Shown here piece after piece: positions 1 to 10,064 of a stretch of DNA of 64,000 bases. Position 1 is the first letter of the stretch. Each line of letters opens with the position of its first letter. Origin of the DNA: Rhodococcoides fascians NBRC 12155 = LMG 3623 (GTDB lineage Bacteria > Actinomycetota > Actinomycetes > Mycobacteriales > Mycobacteriaceae); assembly GCF_001894785.1 (NCBI RefSeq), contig NZ_BCWW01000006.1, forward strand, positions 62,001-126,000, in the 5' to 3' direction. The notes under the pieces are model-generated. The model did not search any database, had not been told where the DNA came from, and saw only the letters and a list, made by a program, of their open reading frames with translations. The position numbers were made by a program, and so were the translations under genes.

Positions 1-67
1 AGTCGGACTGAGTCGGTACTCGCGCGGCCGCAGCGTGCCGAGACGTACACGCCGACTCGGGCCGCAG

Positions 68-520
68 TCAGTCGGACAGACCGGCTGCGATCGTCCCGCC
101 GAGCTCGTAGCAGCGCTCCCGCGACTCCTTGCCGCTGTCCACCAGGTGAGCGGTCTCGGCAACCTTGTCCAATCCCCAACCCGCTGCAATACTTTCGATT
201 GCCCGCCCGGCACCAGCGGTGTCACTGTTTCCGTACACCCACGCACCGTAGGGCTTTCCGGATACCGCATCGAGACTCGGGTAGTAGACGGTGTCGAAGA
301 AGTGTTTCAGGGCACCACTCATGTAACCGAAGTTCGCCGGGGTACCGAAGAGAAAGCCATCGGCGGCAAGCACATCCGGGACTGTCGCGCCGAGCGCAGG
401 CACACTGCGCACGTCCACACCGCTGATCTCGGGATCACGGGCTCCGGCGAGGACCGATTCGAGCAGTTCCCGCATCGGCGGGCTCGGAGTGTGGTGAACG
501 ATCAGCAGAGTGCGCGCCAT
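68..520 (-). CDS. flavodoxin-like / NADPH-dependent FMN reductase family protein
   Basis: 150 aa. The N-terminus (TLLIVHHTPSPPMRELL) is a beta strand followed by the phosphate-binding loop of flavodoxin-like folds. GFLFGTPANFGYMSGALKHF around residues 55-75 is the typical FMN-contact segment of WrbA/NAD(P)H:quinone-type flavoproteins. It is therefore probably a soluble FMN-binding reductase; the substrate is unknown. It is the last gene of a minus-strand trio (dapB, TPR membrane protein, this gene), 5 bp after the preceding stop. The order matches M. tuberculosis Rv2773c-Rv2771c, which supports a real conserved gene. Its function with dapB is not established. Confidence 0.85.
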   Translation of the reverse strand: MARTLLIVHHTPSPPMRELLESVLAGARDPEISGVDVRSVPALGATVPDVLAADGFLFGTPANFGYMSGALKHFFDTVYYPSLDAVSGKPYGAWVYGNSDTAGAGRAIESIAAGWGLDKVAETAHLVDSGKESRERCYELGGTIAAGLSD

Positions 521-525
521 GTCCG

Positions 526-984
526 TCAGCTCTCGGCACGTTCCAGTGCCACAGCACGTTTCATCGTCTCGCGAGCTCGCCCGCGATCACCCGCGTAATC
601 GTAGGCCCGCGCCAGCCGATACGAATTGCGCCAGTTGTCGGGGTCTTTTTCCCATTCGGCCTTGACCTGTTGGAAGAGTTCGTCGGCCGCGTCTCGTTCG
701 ATGCGCCCCGACGGCCTCCTCGGCAGATCGTCGACGTCGAGTTCGAGGCCTTCCTCTCGGATGCGCGACGCCAGCCGCTGATGGTCCAATCCTGCTTTGA
801 GCGTCGCCCACACGATCCACAACCCGACGATCGGCAGCAGAATCACCCCGATCCCCAGGGCAATACTGGCCACCCCGCCGTTCTGGATCAACGTCACTCC
901 GCGCTGTCCGAGCAGGAAGAAGTAGAAGCCGAGGATCAACACCATCACTGCAATGATGGCGACGACTTTGGTCGCTTTGTTCAC
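526..984 (-). CDS. membrane-anchored TPR-like protein (Rv2772c-like)
   Basis: 152 aa with a GTG start. Two hydrophobic segments (about residues 7-27 and 38-63) are followed by a charged linker. A C-terminal helical segment (about residues 100-150) contains WEKDPDNWRNSYRLARAYDYAGDRGRARETM, which reads as a TPR-like helix pair. Topology is probably two membrane helices with a cytoplasmic helical tail. It starts 11 bp after dapB and ends 5 bp before the flavodoxin gene, so it is very likely co-transcribed. Conserved in mycolic-acid actinobacteria beside dapB; no function is known to me. Confidence 0.8.
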   Translation of the reverse strand: MNKATKVVAIIAVMVLILGFYFFLLGQRGVTLIQNGGVASIALGIGVILLPIVGLWIVWATLKAGLDHQRLASRIREEGLELDVDDLPRRPSGRIERDAADELFQQVKAEWEKDPDNWRNSYRLARAYDYAGDRGRARETMKRAVALERAES

Positions 985-995
985 TGTCGATCAGC

Positions 996-2636
<1,641 letters not shown>

Positions 2637-2639
2637 CGG

Positions 2640-3746
2640 TCAGTCGAAAACGATGACCTGACGGATGGCGTTGCCGTCGGCCAATTCGTCCATGCCGCGG
2701 TTGATCTCGTCCAACGTGATGCGCGAGGAGATCAGCTTCTCGACGGGCAGTCGACCCTCGCGCCACATCTGGGCGTACGTCGGAATGTCGCGCGCCGGGA
2801 CGGCCGAGCCGAGGTAACTACCGATGATCGTGCGCGCCTCGGCTACCAGACCGAGAGGTGAGATCGACGAACGGGCGTCGGGAGCAGGTAGGCCGACGGT
2901 GATCGTCTTTCCACCGGGAGCCGTTGCCGCGACAGCAGTTTCGAATGCACGGGCGTTTCCCGCTGCCTCGATGACGATGTCCGCCTTGATCCCCTTCTCT
3001 GCGAGATCCGCAGGTGAATAGACCTGTGTTGCACCCAGATCGGTTGCGGCGACGAGCTTGTCGGGGACGCCGTCGACACCGATGACCTCACCGGCACCGA
3101 TCGATACCGCGGTCAGTACGGCCGCCATGCCCACTCCGCCGAGGCCGACCACCATCACCGACTGCCCTGGCTTCGGAGTTCCGGCGTTGAGGACAGCGCC
3201 GCCGCCGGTGAGCACTGCACAACCGAGGACCGCTGCGATGTCGGCTGGGATGTCGTCGTCGACCGGTACCACCGACTTTCTACTGACCACTGCGTGTGTG
3301 GCGAAGCCGGAGACTCCGAGGTGATGCTTGATCTCGGCACCGTCTCGATGCAATTTGATGTCTCCGCCGAGCAACGTGCCCGCATTGTTCGACGCGCTTC
3401 CCACGACGCAGGGCATCTGGCCGTCCGTGGCGCACCCCGCGCAGTCACCGCAGCGCGGCAGGAACGTCATGACCACACGGGTTCCGACTGCTATGTCGTC
3501 GACGCCCGCGCCGACTTCCTCGACGCGGCCCGCGGCCTCGTGGCCGAGCAGCATCGGTACCGGACGAACGCGATTACCGTCGACCACCGACAGATCCGAG
3601 TGGCACAGTCCGGCGGCTTCGATCCGGACGAGCAGTTCCCCGTCACCCGGTGAGCCCAGTTCGAGATCGGAGACGGTGATGGGATGCGAGTCCGCGAAGG
3701 GACGAGATCGGCCGATTTCTTCGAGTACAGCGCCGCGAATCTTCAT
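2640..3746 (-). CDS. zinc-dependent alcohol dehydrogenase (MDR family)
   Basis: 368 aa medium-chain dehydrogenase. AAGLCHSD and LLGHEAAGRVEEVG carry the catalytic-zinc Cys and the His-Glu pair. CGDCAGCATDGQMPC holds the four structural-zinc cysteines. VVGLGGVGMAAVLTA is the NAD(P)-binding glycine motif, followed by VIGVD, whose Asp favours NAD. The substrate is unknown; the architecture is that of class III-like alcohol/aldehyde dehydrogenases in actinobacteria. Start ATG at 3,746 is preceded by GGCGGG and a 17-bp palindrome. A terminator-like hairpin separates it from the upstream GH63 gene, so it probably has its own promoter. Confidence 0.9.
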   Translation of the reverse strand: MKIRGAVLEEIGRSRPFADSHPITVSDLELGSPGDGELLVRIEAAGLCHSDLSVVDGNRVRPVPMLLGHEAAGRVEEVGAGVDDIAVGTRVVMTFLPRCGDCAGCATDGQMPCVVGSASNNAGTLLGGDIKLHRDGAEIKHHLGVSGFATHAVVSRKSVVPVDDDIPADIAAVLGCAVLTGGGAVLNAGTPKPGQSVMVVGLGGVGMAAVLTAVSIGAGEVIGVDGVPDKLVAATDLGATQVYSPADLAEKGIKADIVIEAAGNARAFETAVAATAPGGKTITVGLPAPDARSSISPLGLVAEARTIIGSYLGSAVPARDIPTYAQMWREGRLPVEKLISSRITLDEINRGMDELADGNAIRQVIVFD

Positions 3747-3757
3747 CCCGCCAGACT

Positions 3758-3774
3758 ATGCGGCTGCGCCGCAT
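3758..3774. promoter_or_regulatory. palindrome in the alcohol dehydrogenase leader
   Basis: Perfect inverted repeat ATGCGGC-TGC-GCCGCAT, 12 bp upstream of the alcohol dehydrogenase start codon. It could be an operator for an unlinked regulator or a short leader hairpin just before the ribosome-binding sequence. No regulator gene adjoins it. Confidence 0.4.
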
Positions 3775-3786
3775 GTGCGTGGATTT

Positions 3787-3813
3787 GGAGTGGAGCCCGC
3801 GGAACGACCCGAA
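3787..3813 (+). repeat. dispersed 26-bp-core repeat, copy 1 (intergenic)
   Basis: Core GGAGTGGAGCCCGCGGAACG followed by ACCCGAA. The same core occurs at 7,128, 26,651 and 26,684, and inverted three times in 24,167-24,256. This is the only clearly intergenic good copy: it lies between the GH63 stop and the alcohol dehydrogenase start, directly beside a terminator hairpin. Confidence 0.85.
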
Positions 3814-3816
3814 AAC

Positions 3817-3838
3817 ACTTCGTAGCCCACTACGAAGT
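3817..3838 (-). terminator. intrinsic terminator after the GH63 gene
   Basis: Arms ACTTCGTAG and CTACGAAGT pair perfectly (9 bp) around a 4-nt loop. Read on the minus strand, the stem is followed by GTTTTC, a short U tract. It lies 25 bp after the GH63 stop codon. The stem is AT-richer than its surroundings and abuts repeat copy 1, so it may belong to the repeat element itself. Confidence 0.6.
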
Positions 3839-3862
3839 TCCACTCACATGGGCCGCAGGCCC

Positions 3863-6541
3863 TCACAGCGGCAGACGGGGCCTGAGCAGGTGCGCAACCA
3901 ACGCCGTCCAGCCGGTTTGGTGTGTTGCTCCGAGTCCCTCGCCGGTGTCTCCGTCGAAGTACTCGTTGAACGTGGGGTGCTCACTCCACAGTGGATCCGA
4001 ACTCGATTCGATCCGCTGACCGTCGGCAGGCCGCTTACCGTCGACCGGACGGAACAGTCCGGCGAGACCGTTGTCGATCAAGTCGGCAGCGTCGGTGAGG
4101 GTGCGGTGGTTGCCCGATCCGGTGGGGATTTCGATGGTGAACGAGTCGCCGTAGTAGCGCCCGTAGGCGCGCAGCTTGTCCGCCAGCAGCACGTTCACCG
4201 GGAACCACACCGGCCCTCGCCAATTGGAGTTGCCCCCGAACATTCCGGTCCGTGACTCCCCCGGCTCGTACTCGATGGACAGGCTTCGACCGTCGACGTC
4301 GAACGTGACCGGCTCGCGGTACGAAGCCGACAAGGAACGAATACCGAAGTCCGACAGGAACTCTTCCGAGTCGAACATGCGAGAGAGGATCCGCTTGAGA
4401 CGTTCGGGCTGCACGAGGGTGAGCAGAAGGCGCACCTCGTTGCCTTCCCGACGCGCCAGCAGCGGTGAGACCATTTCCGGCCGACGGTGCTGAACCCACC
4501 GCAGCCGCGCCGCGAGGTCCGGGCACTCCGCCTCGACCCAGGGCGGAATTTCCGTGGCCCCGAGAATGGGAAGCAGACCGACCATGGATCGCACTCGCAT
4601 CGGTACCGCGTCGCCCTCGGGTTGCACGAGAACGTCGTAGAAGAATCCGTCTTCCTCGTGCCACAGCGAAATGTGCTGCGAACCGAACGAGTTGACCGCC
4701 TTCGCGATCGAGAGGAAGTGCGAGAAGAACTTGGTCGCGACGTCGTCCCAGGCGCTGTCGTGGCGCGCGAGCTCGAGTGCGATCTTGAACATCTGCTGGC
4801 AGTAGAACGCCATCCAACTCGTGGCGTCGGACTGTTCCAGACGGAAACCGGGCGGCAGCGGAGCGGAGCGATTGAACAATCCGATGTTGTCCATACCGAG
4901 GAACCCGCCCTCGAAGATGTTCGACCCCTCCGAATCCTTGCGATTGACCCACCACGCGAAGTTGAGCAGCAACTTCGTGAACACCCGGACCAGGAACTCG
5001 CGATCCCGGTACCCGTCGATCCGATAGACGTGCCAGGCCGCCCAGGCGTGGACCGGGGGGTTGACGTCGCCGAACTCCCACTCGTAGGCCGGCAGTTGGC
5101 CGTTGGGATGCATGGCCCATTCCCTGCACATCAGGACCAACTGCTCCTTAGCGAAGTCCGGGTCCACATGTGCGAGAGGAATAGCGTGAAAGGCCAAGTC
5201 CCAGGCGGCGAACCACGGATATTCCCACTCGTCGGGCATCGAAATCACATCGGCCAGTGCGAGGTGACGCCAATGGGCGTTACGGCCCTTGGGGTCCTGA
5301 CGCGAGTGCGGCGCCGGGGCTCCCACCTTGTCGCCCTCGATCCACTGCTCGACGTCGTAGCGGTAGAGCTGCTTGGTCCACAACAGCCCCGCATATGCCC
5401 GCCGCGCCACGTGTCGATCGGCATCGGTGAGGTCCGCACCGATCACTGCGCCGTAGAACTCGTCCGCCTCCGCACGACGGTCACCGGTGACCGCGTCGAA
5501 TCCCGCACCGAACGTCTGCTCGTCCGGCCGATGGGGCGACAAGCGCAGTCGCACCGATTCGGTTGCACCCGAGGCGATGTCGTCGAATCTATACCAGAAT
5601 GCAGCCTTCGTTCCGGTCTGCTCGGGGTTCACCGCACCCTGTTCGCCGTCGACGACATGTCGGCCGATGCCGTCCTTGGGATATGGGGAGATGTTCTCCT
5701 GCCCCCACAGGGCCTCGGCGTTGGTTTCGTTGTCGCAGAACAGGACCGCCGGCGTACCTTCGGCGCTGAGGTAGTACCGACCGAGAAAGCCGTGATCGGC
5801 GGCAACGCCCTCGAGGCCGCCGGCCAGCAGTTCCGGTCGGGTCAGCTGGGTGAGCGATCCGCCGCGATCGTCGCGCCCCCACGACCAGGTGTTGCGCAGC
5901 CACAGTTGCGGCAGCAGATCGACCGATGCCGCCTCGGGTCCGTGATTGGTGATGGAGATCGTGATGCAGATGTCGTCGGGCGACGCTTTCGCATACGTGA
6001 CCTGAACGTCGAAGAACCGGTTCTCGTCCAGGATCCCGGTATCGGCCAGTTCGTATTCGCGGTCGTCTCGGCCGCGTCGGGCACTCTCCTCGCGCAGGTG
6101 CGCGTACGGATACTCCGCATGCGGGTAGCGGTAGAGCCACTGCATCCAACTGTGCGTCGGGGTGCCGTCGATCGCCCAGAAATACTCCTTGACGTCCTCG
6201 CCGTGATTCCCCTCCTCGTTGGCCAACCCGAAGAGTCGTTCCTTCAGAATCGGATCCTTGCGATTCCACAGGGCGAACGCGAAATTCAGGAAACCGAATC
6301 GATCGCAGATTCCACCGATTCCGTCCTCACCCCAGCGGTAGGCACGCTTGTGCGCCTGATCGAACGGAAACGACGCCCACGCGTTTCCGTCCTCTGAGTA
6401 GTCCTCTCGCACCGTGCCCCACTGCCGTCCCGCCAGGTACGGTCCCCACTGACGCCATGGCCCGCTGACCCCTGGTGACTCCGCCAAACGGTTGTGTTCG
6501 ACGGTGGACGGGGTGGGAACGCTCACGGGATTGGTGGTCAC
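3863..6541 (-). CDS. GH63-type glycoside hydrolase / glucosidase
   Basis: 892 aa with a GTG start and no signal peptide, so probably cytoplasmic. The C-terminal two thirds form an (alpha/alpha)6 toroid of the GH63 group: WFAAWDLAFHA (about residues 441-451) holds the family's WD catalytic-acid motif, GNSNWRGPVWFP (about 770-780) is the usual substrate-cleft signature, and HQTGWTALVA closes the fold. Bacterial relatives hydrolyse glucosyl- or mannosyl-glycerate or alpha-glucosides; which applies here is not determinable. The stop of the DUF294 gene lies 24 bp upstream, so it may be co-transcribed with the choline cluster. Confidence 0.88.
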   Translation of the reverse strand: MTTNPVSVPTPSTVEHNRLAESPGVSGPWRQWGPYLAGRQWGTVREDYSEDGNAWASFPFDQAHKRAYRWGEDGIGGICDRFGFLNFAFALWNRKDPILKERLFGLANEEGNHGEDVKEYFWAIDGTPTHSWMQWLYRYPHAEYPYAHLREESARRGRDDREYELADTGILDENRFFDVQVTYAKASPDDICITISITNHGPEAASVDLLPQLWLRNTWSWGRDDRGGSLTQLTRPELLAGGLEGVAADHGFLGRYYLSAEGTPAVLFCDNETNAEALWGQENISPYPKDGIGRHVVDGEQGAVNPEQTGTKAAFWYRFDDIASGATESVRLRLSPHRPDEQTFGAGFDAVTGDRRAEADEFYGAVIGADLTDADRHVARRAYAGLLWTKQLYRYDVEQWIEGDKVGAPAPHSRQDPKGRNAHWRHLALADVISMPDEWEYPWFAAWDLAFHAIPLAHVDPDFAKEQLVLMCREWAMHPNGQLPAYEWEFGDVNPPVHAWAAWHVYRIDGYRDREFLVRVFTKLLLNFAWWVNRKDSEGSNIFEGGFLGMDNIGLFNRSAPLPPGFRLEQSDATSWMAFYCQQMFKIALELARHDSAWDDVATKFFSHFLSIAKAVNSFGSQHISLWHEEDGFFYDVLVQPEGDAVPMRVRSMVGLLPILGATEIPPWVEAECPDLAARLRWVQHRRPEMVSPLLARREGNEVRLLLTLVQPERLKRILSRMFDSEEFLSDFGIRSLSASYREPVTFDVDGRSLSIEYEPGESRTGMFGGNSNWRGPVWFPVNVLLADKLRAYGRYYGDSFTIEIPTGSGNHRTLTDAADLIDNGLAGLFRPVDGKRPADGQRIESSSDPLWSEHPTFNEYFDGDTGEGLGATHQTGWTALVAHLLRPRLPL

Positions 6542-6565
6542 GGCACACAGTCTGGTGCTTCCCGG

Positions 6566-8515
6566 TCAGCGATGCACGCCGACATTGGCGGCGAGGTACC
6601 CGACTCGGCGTTGCACCGCGGCGATCTCTCGGATGCCGTCGGTGAGCAGACTGCGCTCGAGCGGTGAGAGATCGGCCATGATCAGCACATCACCGGGCCG
6701 ATGGCCTGCCGTCACCTGATCGATCTGGTGTGACAGCCGCAGCCGTTGAAGCAACGCGAACACCTCGGTCAACGTGGTGACGTCCCGTTCGGAGAGCATC
6801 CCGTTGCCCGACGCGGCCGCCAGACGCGCCGGTGTCGAGGCCGAGGCCATTCCCACCGACAGTCCACCCCACCGAGCGAGATTGACGATGGGAGTCAGTG
6901 CATGGGCCTTGAGGTCGAACGTACCGCCGCGCCGCGCCAGCACGTCTCGCAGCGAACGCAGCCTGGCCCGTCCGGCGAGGGCATCTCTGAGTTGCAGTCG
7001 CAGAGCATCGGGGTTGTCCACCAGCAGTCGGCGATAGGCGTCGGGAACGGTGTTCAACTCCCGCGGGCCCCACACCACCCTGCCGTCGATCATCAGCGAG
7101 GACATGATGAGGCCGGAGTCCCCAGCCGGAGTGGAGCCTGCGGAACGACCAGAGGTTCCTGCTTTGCCACGATCGCCGAAGGGGTTGCTGAGCCAGTGGG
7201 CCGCGGCACTTTCCCACTGTCCGGCCGAGCGTGCGAATCTCGGCGAACTCGCAACCGCACCGTTGGTGTCGGACGGCAACCCGGCACCGTCGAGGCTCGC
7301 GTGTACCCGAGCGGCCAGGCCCATCAGCACTTCGTCGCGAGTTCTCGGCACCGAGTTCGATCGTCCACGCACGTAGGGGTCGGCGGTGGTATCCGACCAA
7401 GTCAAAGCGCTGTCGACGTCCGAGGAGGGCATCGCCTCCCGTCGGGCGACGCTGCCCAGGGTGATCCAGGCGAAGTTGTGTCGCGGTACTTCGGGCCGCG
7501 CCGCCCATTCGATCTCCACGGCTCGGCGAACGAGGCTGTCGACCACGACGGACAGAATCGCGCTGACGGCCAGGGCGTCGGTCCCACCCCGGAACAGGTC
7601 CGCCACCAATCCCGGAACGAGCCTTCCTGCGTCGGCGAGTTCGGCCGATGTCGTTGCCGAGGTCACCGCGCGACGAACCACGAAGCTGCGACGCGTGGAC
7701 GCGGCATGCAGATCGGAGTCCTCGACGACGCCGAGAACCTCGCCTCGGCTGGACACGACGGGCATGTGCCGCAGTCCCAGCTCGAGCATGTCCATCAGGA
7801 CGGTGCCGGCCAACCGGTCCGCGGTGACCGTCTCGGTGGGCGACGTCATGACGTGCTCGACCGGGGTGTCGACGCCGATTCCCGCGGCGACCACCCGCAC
7901 CCTGAGGTCACGGTCGGTGAATATTCCGTAGCGCGAACCTCGCAGCGGAACCAGGACGTACGAGCTGCCCTGTTCGGTCATGTGCCGAACTGCGTCTCGG
8001 ACGGAGGTGCCGACGGAGACGAACACCGTTGGGGCCGAGAGCAGTTCGCCGACGGCGCGGCCGGCACTACCCTCGGCCGCCCCACCGCGATGCGTGCTGG
8101 CCGAGGTGACGGCGTCGGCCAGAAACGCCAGCCCGGTCGGCGTTGCGAACAGCGGTCGAATCAGCTCTCCGGGCAACCGAAGAACGGTGCTCGGCTCGGT
8201 TGCGCGCGCACAGAATTCGACCGTCCCGCCGACAAGCAACGCCGAGAAACCGAAGACCCCGCCCGGACCGATGGTGTCGATCGGTACGGCGGCGGGCGAG
8301 GTGTCGTCGTGGTGCACGATCACCACTCGACCGGTACGCACCACCCACACGGTGTCGGCCACATCGAGCTTCGACGTCGGGCCCACAACCCATGCGCCAC
8401 TGGCATAGTCGAGTTCGACGGCTGCTCCGGCGATGTCGGTCAGTACCGCAGGTGACGCGCCCTGGAACGGTGGGTGCGCGCCGAGGAAGTCGGCAAGCTC
8501 CGATCTATCCGCCAC
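6566..8515 (-). CDS. cNMP-binding / CBS-pair / DUF294 nucleotidyltransferase-like signalling protein
   Basis: 649 aa with a GTG start. Order: cyclic-nucleotide-binding-like beta roll (about residues 5-125), two CBS repeats (about 160-275; FTDRDLR, MPVVSSRGEVLGVVEDSDL), DUF294 GlnD-like nucleotidyltransferase (GSVARREAMPSSDVD, about 354-368, with the two metal-binding Asp residues) and a helical DUF294 C-terminal domain (about 480-640). The family resembles PII uridylyltransferase but its substrate is unknown. It overlaps the choline oxidase stop by 11 bp, suggesting translational coupling. Residues about 455-465 ([11 protein letters not shown]) are encoded by a dispersed repeat copy sitting between the two DUF294 parts. 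Confidence 0.9.
   Translation of the reverse strand: MADRSELADFLGAHPPFQGASPAVLTDIAGAAVELDYASGAWVVGPTSKLDVADTVWVVRTGRVVIVHHDDTSPAAVPIDTIGPGGVFGFSALLVGGTVEFCARATEPSTVLRLPGELIRPLFATPTGLAFLADAVTSASTHRGGAAEGSAGRAVGELLSAPTVFVSVGTSVRDAVRHMTEQGSSYVLVPLRGSRYGIFTDRDLRVRVVAAGIGVDTPVEHVMTSPTETVTADRLAGTVLMDMLELGLRHMPVVSSRGEVLGVVEDSDLHAASTRRSFVVRRAVTSATTSAELADAGRLVPGLVADLFRGGTDALAVSAILSVVVDSLVRRAVEIEWAARPEVPRHNFAWITLGSVARREAMPSSDVDSALTWSDTTADPYVRGRSNSVPRTRDEVLMGLAARVHASLDGAGLPSDTNGAVASSPRFARSAGQWESAAAHWLSNPFGDRGKAGTSGRSAGSTPAGDSGLIMSSLMIDGRVVWGPRELNTVPDAYRRLLVDNPDALRLQLRDALAGRARLRSLRDVLARRGGTFDLKAHALTPIVNLARWGGLSVGMASASTPARLAAASGNGMLSERDVTTLTEVFALLQRLRLSHQIDQVTAGHRPGDVLIMADLSPLERSLLTDGIREIAAVQRRVGYLAANVGVHR
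7128..7153 (+). repeat. dispersed 26-bp-core repeat, copy 2 (inside the DUF294 gene)
   Basis: GGAGTGGAGCCTGCGGAACG then ACCAGA, one base different from copy 1 over the first 20. It lies antisense within the minus-strand DUF294 gene and is read in frame as SGRSAGSTP. The reading frame continues intact on both sides. Confidence 0.85.
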
Positions 8516-10052
8516 GGATCAGGTCGGCGCACTTTTCCGCCATGGTCATGACCGTGATGTTGGGATTGACATACGGCAGCTTCGGCATCGCCGACGCGTC
8601 GACCACGCGCAGGTTCGAAACGCCCTTGACGCGCAACTCGGGATCGAGCACGGCCATGGTGTCGTCCACCGATCCCATCCGCGCCGTGCCTGCCGGGTGA
8701 TAGACCGTGTTGTGGGTCTTGTGCACGTAGTCGAGCAGATCATCGTCGGTGACGGCATCGGGCCCGGGTGCGAGTTCGCGTTCGATCCAACCCGCGAGTG
8801 GACCGTCTGCGGCGATAGCGCGCGCCAGCTTCAGACCGGCGAGCATCACCGCGTCGTCATGGCCGTCGGCATCGGTAAAATAGCGCGGATCCACCTTTGC
8901 GCGATCGCGAAAGTCCCTGCTGCGCAACCGAACAGTTCCCCTAGAACGACCCTGGGTGACGTTGGGCGTCAAACAGAACCCGTTGTCGGTGCTCGGATAA
9001 CCCCACCGGAGAGTGTTCATGTCGAACGGCACGCTGCCGTAGTGCATCATGATGTCCGGGTAGTTCAGCGACGAGTCGGTCTGCGCGAACACGCCGATCT
9101 CCCACCACTGCGAGGACGTGGTGACCATGGGCTTGCTCGCCTCCCAGAACACCAGCCCCTCGACGTGGTCGTCGAGGTTCTCTCCCACTCCCGGTGAATC
9201 GACCCGAACGGTGATTCCCATCTCCTGCAGCTGTGCCGCCGGTCCGATTCCGGAGAGCATCAACAACTTCGGAGTGTCGATGGCACCGGCGGTGACGATC
9301 ACTTCGCGTCGCGCGGACACGGTGTCGTAACCGGTCAGGTCGGGGCGTTGGTACCGCACACCCGTAGCGGTCAGCGACTCGTCGATCAGAATCTCGCTGA
9401 TCCAGCAGTCGGTGCGCACCTCGAGGTTGGGCCGCGATCCGATGATCGGGTGCAGGTAGGCATGGGACGTCGACATACGCGACCCGTCCTCACCCGCGTT
9501 GATCTGAAACCAGCCGGCACCGTTGAGTACCGGCGTCCCGCGGTTGAATGCAACGGTGGGAAGCCCTACTCCGGCGGCCGATTCGAGCACTGCTGCACCG
9601 CATGGATCGTGCGGCGGCACGTCGCGGATTCGAACGGGTCCGTCGTGACCGCGGCCGGTGTCGTTGTTCTCTACGCGCGCAACGAACGGCAGGATGTCCG
9701 ACGCGCCCCAGCCCGTCGCACCGGCCGCGGCCCAATCGTCGAGAGTTTCCGCCGGCGGATGAAAAGCGATGCAGGAGTTGTGCGACGAGCAACCGCCGAG
9801 CACTTTCGCACGCGCATGCCGCATGAAGCTGTTGCCACGTTCCTGCGGTTCGACGGGGTAGTCCCAGTCATAGCCGGAGTCGAGCAGATGCATCCACTCG
9901 ACGAGTTCCCGGATCGCTTTGTCGCCGACGTCGGTGGGACCTGCCTCGACCAGGCAGACGCTGACGGAAGGATCCTCGCTCAGCCGCGCGGCCAGGACGC
10001 ACCCCGCCGTGCCACCTCCCGCGACGACGTAATCGAACTGGGTGTCTGTCAC
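8505..10052 (-). CDS. codA: choline oxidase (GMC family flavoprotein)
   Basis: 515 aa. VVAGGGTAGCVLAARL is the FAD-binding motif. FMRHARAKVLGGCSSHNSC matches the Arthrobacter choline oxidase segment in which His (here H91) binds FAD covalently and the nearby Ser gates the active site. Other active-site residues known there are also present: Glu in FWEASKP, His in MMHYGSVPFDMN, Val/His in NTVYHPAG and Asn in VNPNITVM. It is expected to oxidise choline through betaine aldehyde to glycine betaine, making H2O2, as osmoprotection or carbon/nitrogen use. It follows the permease by 12 bp and sits in a betaine aldehyde dehydrogenase-permease-oxidase unit. The close match makes the specific call reasonable; other GMC alcohols are not excluded. 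Confidence 0.88.
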   Translation of the reverse strand: MTDTQFDYVVAGGGTAGCVLAARLSEDPSVSVCLVEAGPTDVGDKAIRELVEWMHLLDSGYDWDYPVEPQERGNSFMRHARAKVLGGCSSHNSCIAFHPPAETLDDWAAAGATGWGASDILPFVARVENNDTGRGHDGPVRIRDVPPHDPCGAAVLESAAGVGLPTVAFNRGTPVLNGAGWFQINAGEDGSRMSTSHAYLHPIIGSRPNLEVRTDCWISEILIDESLTATGVRYQRPDLTGYDTVSARREVIVTAGAIDTPKLLMLSGIGPAAQLQEMGITVRVDSPGVGENLDDHVEGLVFWEASKPMVTTSSQWWEIGVFAQTDSSLNYPDIMMHYGSVPFDMNTLRWGYPSTDNGFCLTPNVTQGRSRGTVRLRSRDFRDRAKVDPRYFTDADGHDDAVMLAGLKLARAIAADGPLAGWIERELAPGPDAVTDDDLLDYVHKTHNTVYHPAGTARMGSVDDTMAVLDPELRVKGVSNLRVVDASAMPKLPYVNPNITVMTMAEKCADLIRGG

Positions 10053-10064
10053 TGCACGCTCCTT

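Noticed and set aside
1..67. Possible end of another gene or a hairpin at the left edge (GCGGCC..GGCCGC)
   Set aside because: The arms are far apart and interrupted, and no coding frame with similarity is visible in 67 bases.
4487..6397. 636-codon open frame antisense to the GH63 gene
   Set aside because: High GC third positions leave antisense frames open. It has no recognisable domain and lies wholly within a strong gene.
6746..8455. 569-codon open frame antisense to the DUF294 gene
   Set aside because: Low-complexity Arg/Gly/His-rich translation typical of a shadow frame; the minus-strand gene has clear domains.
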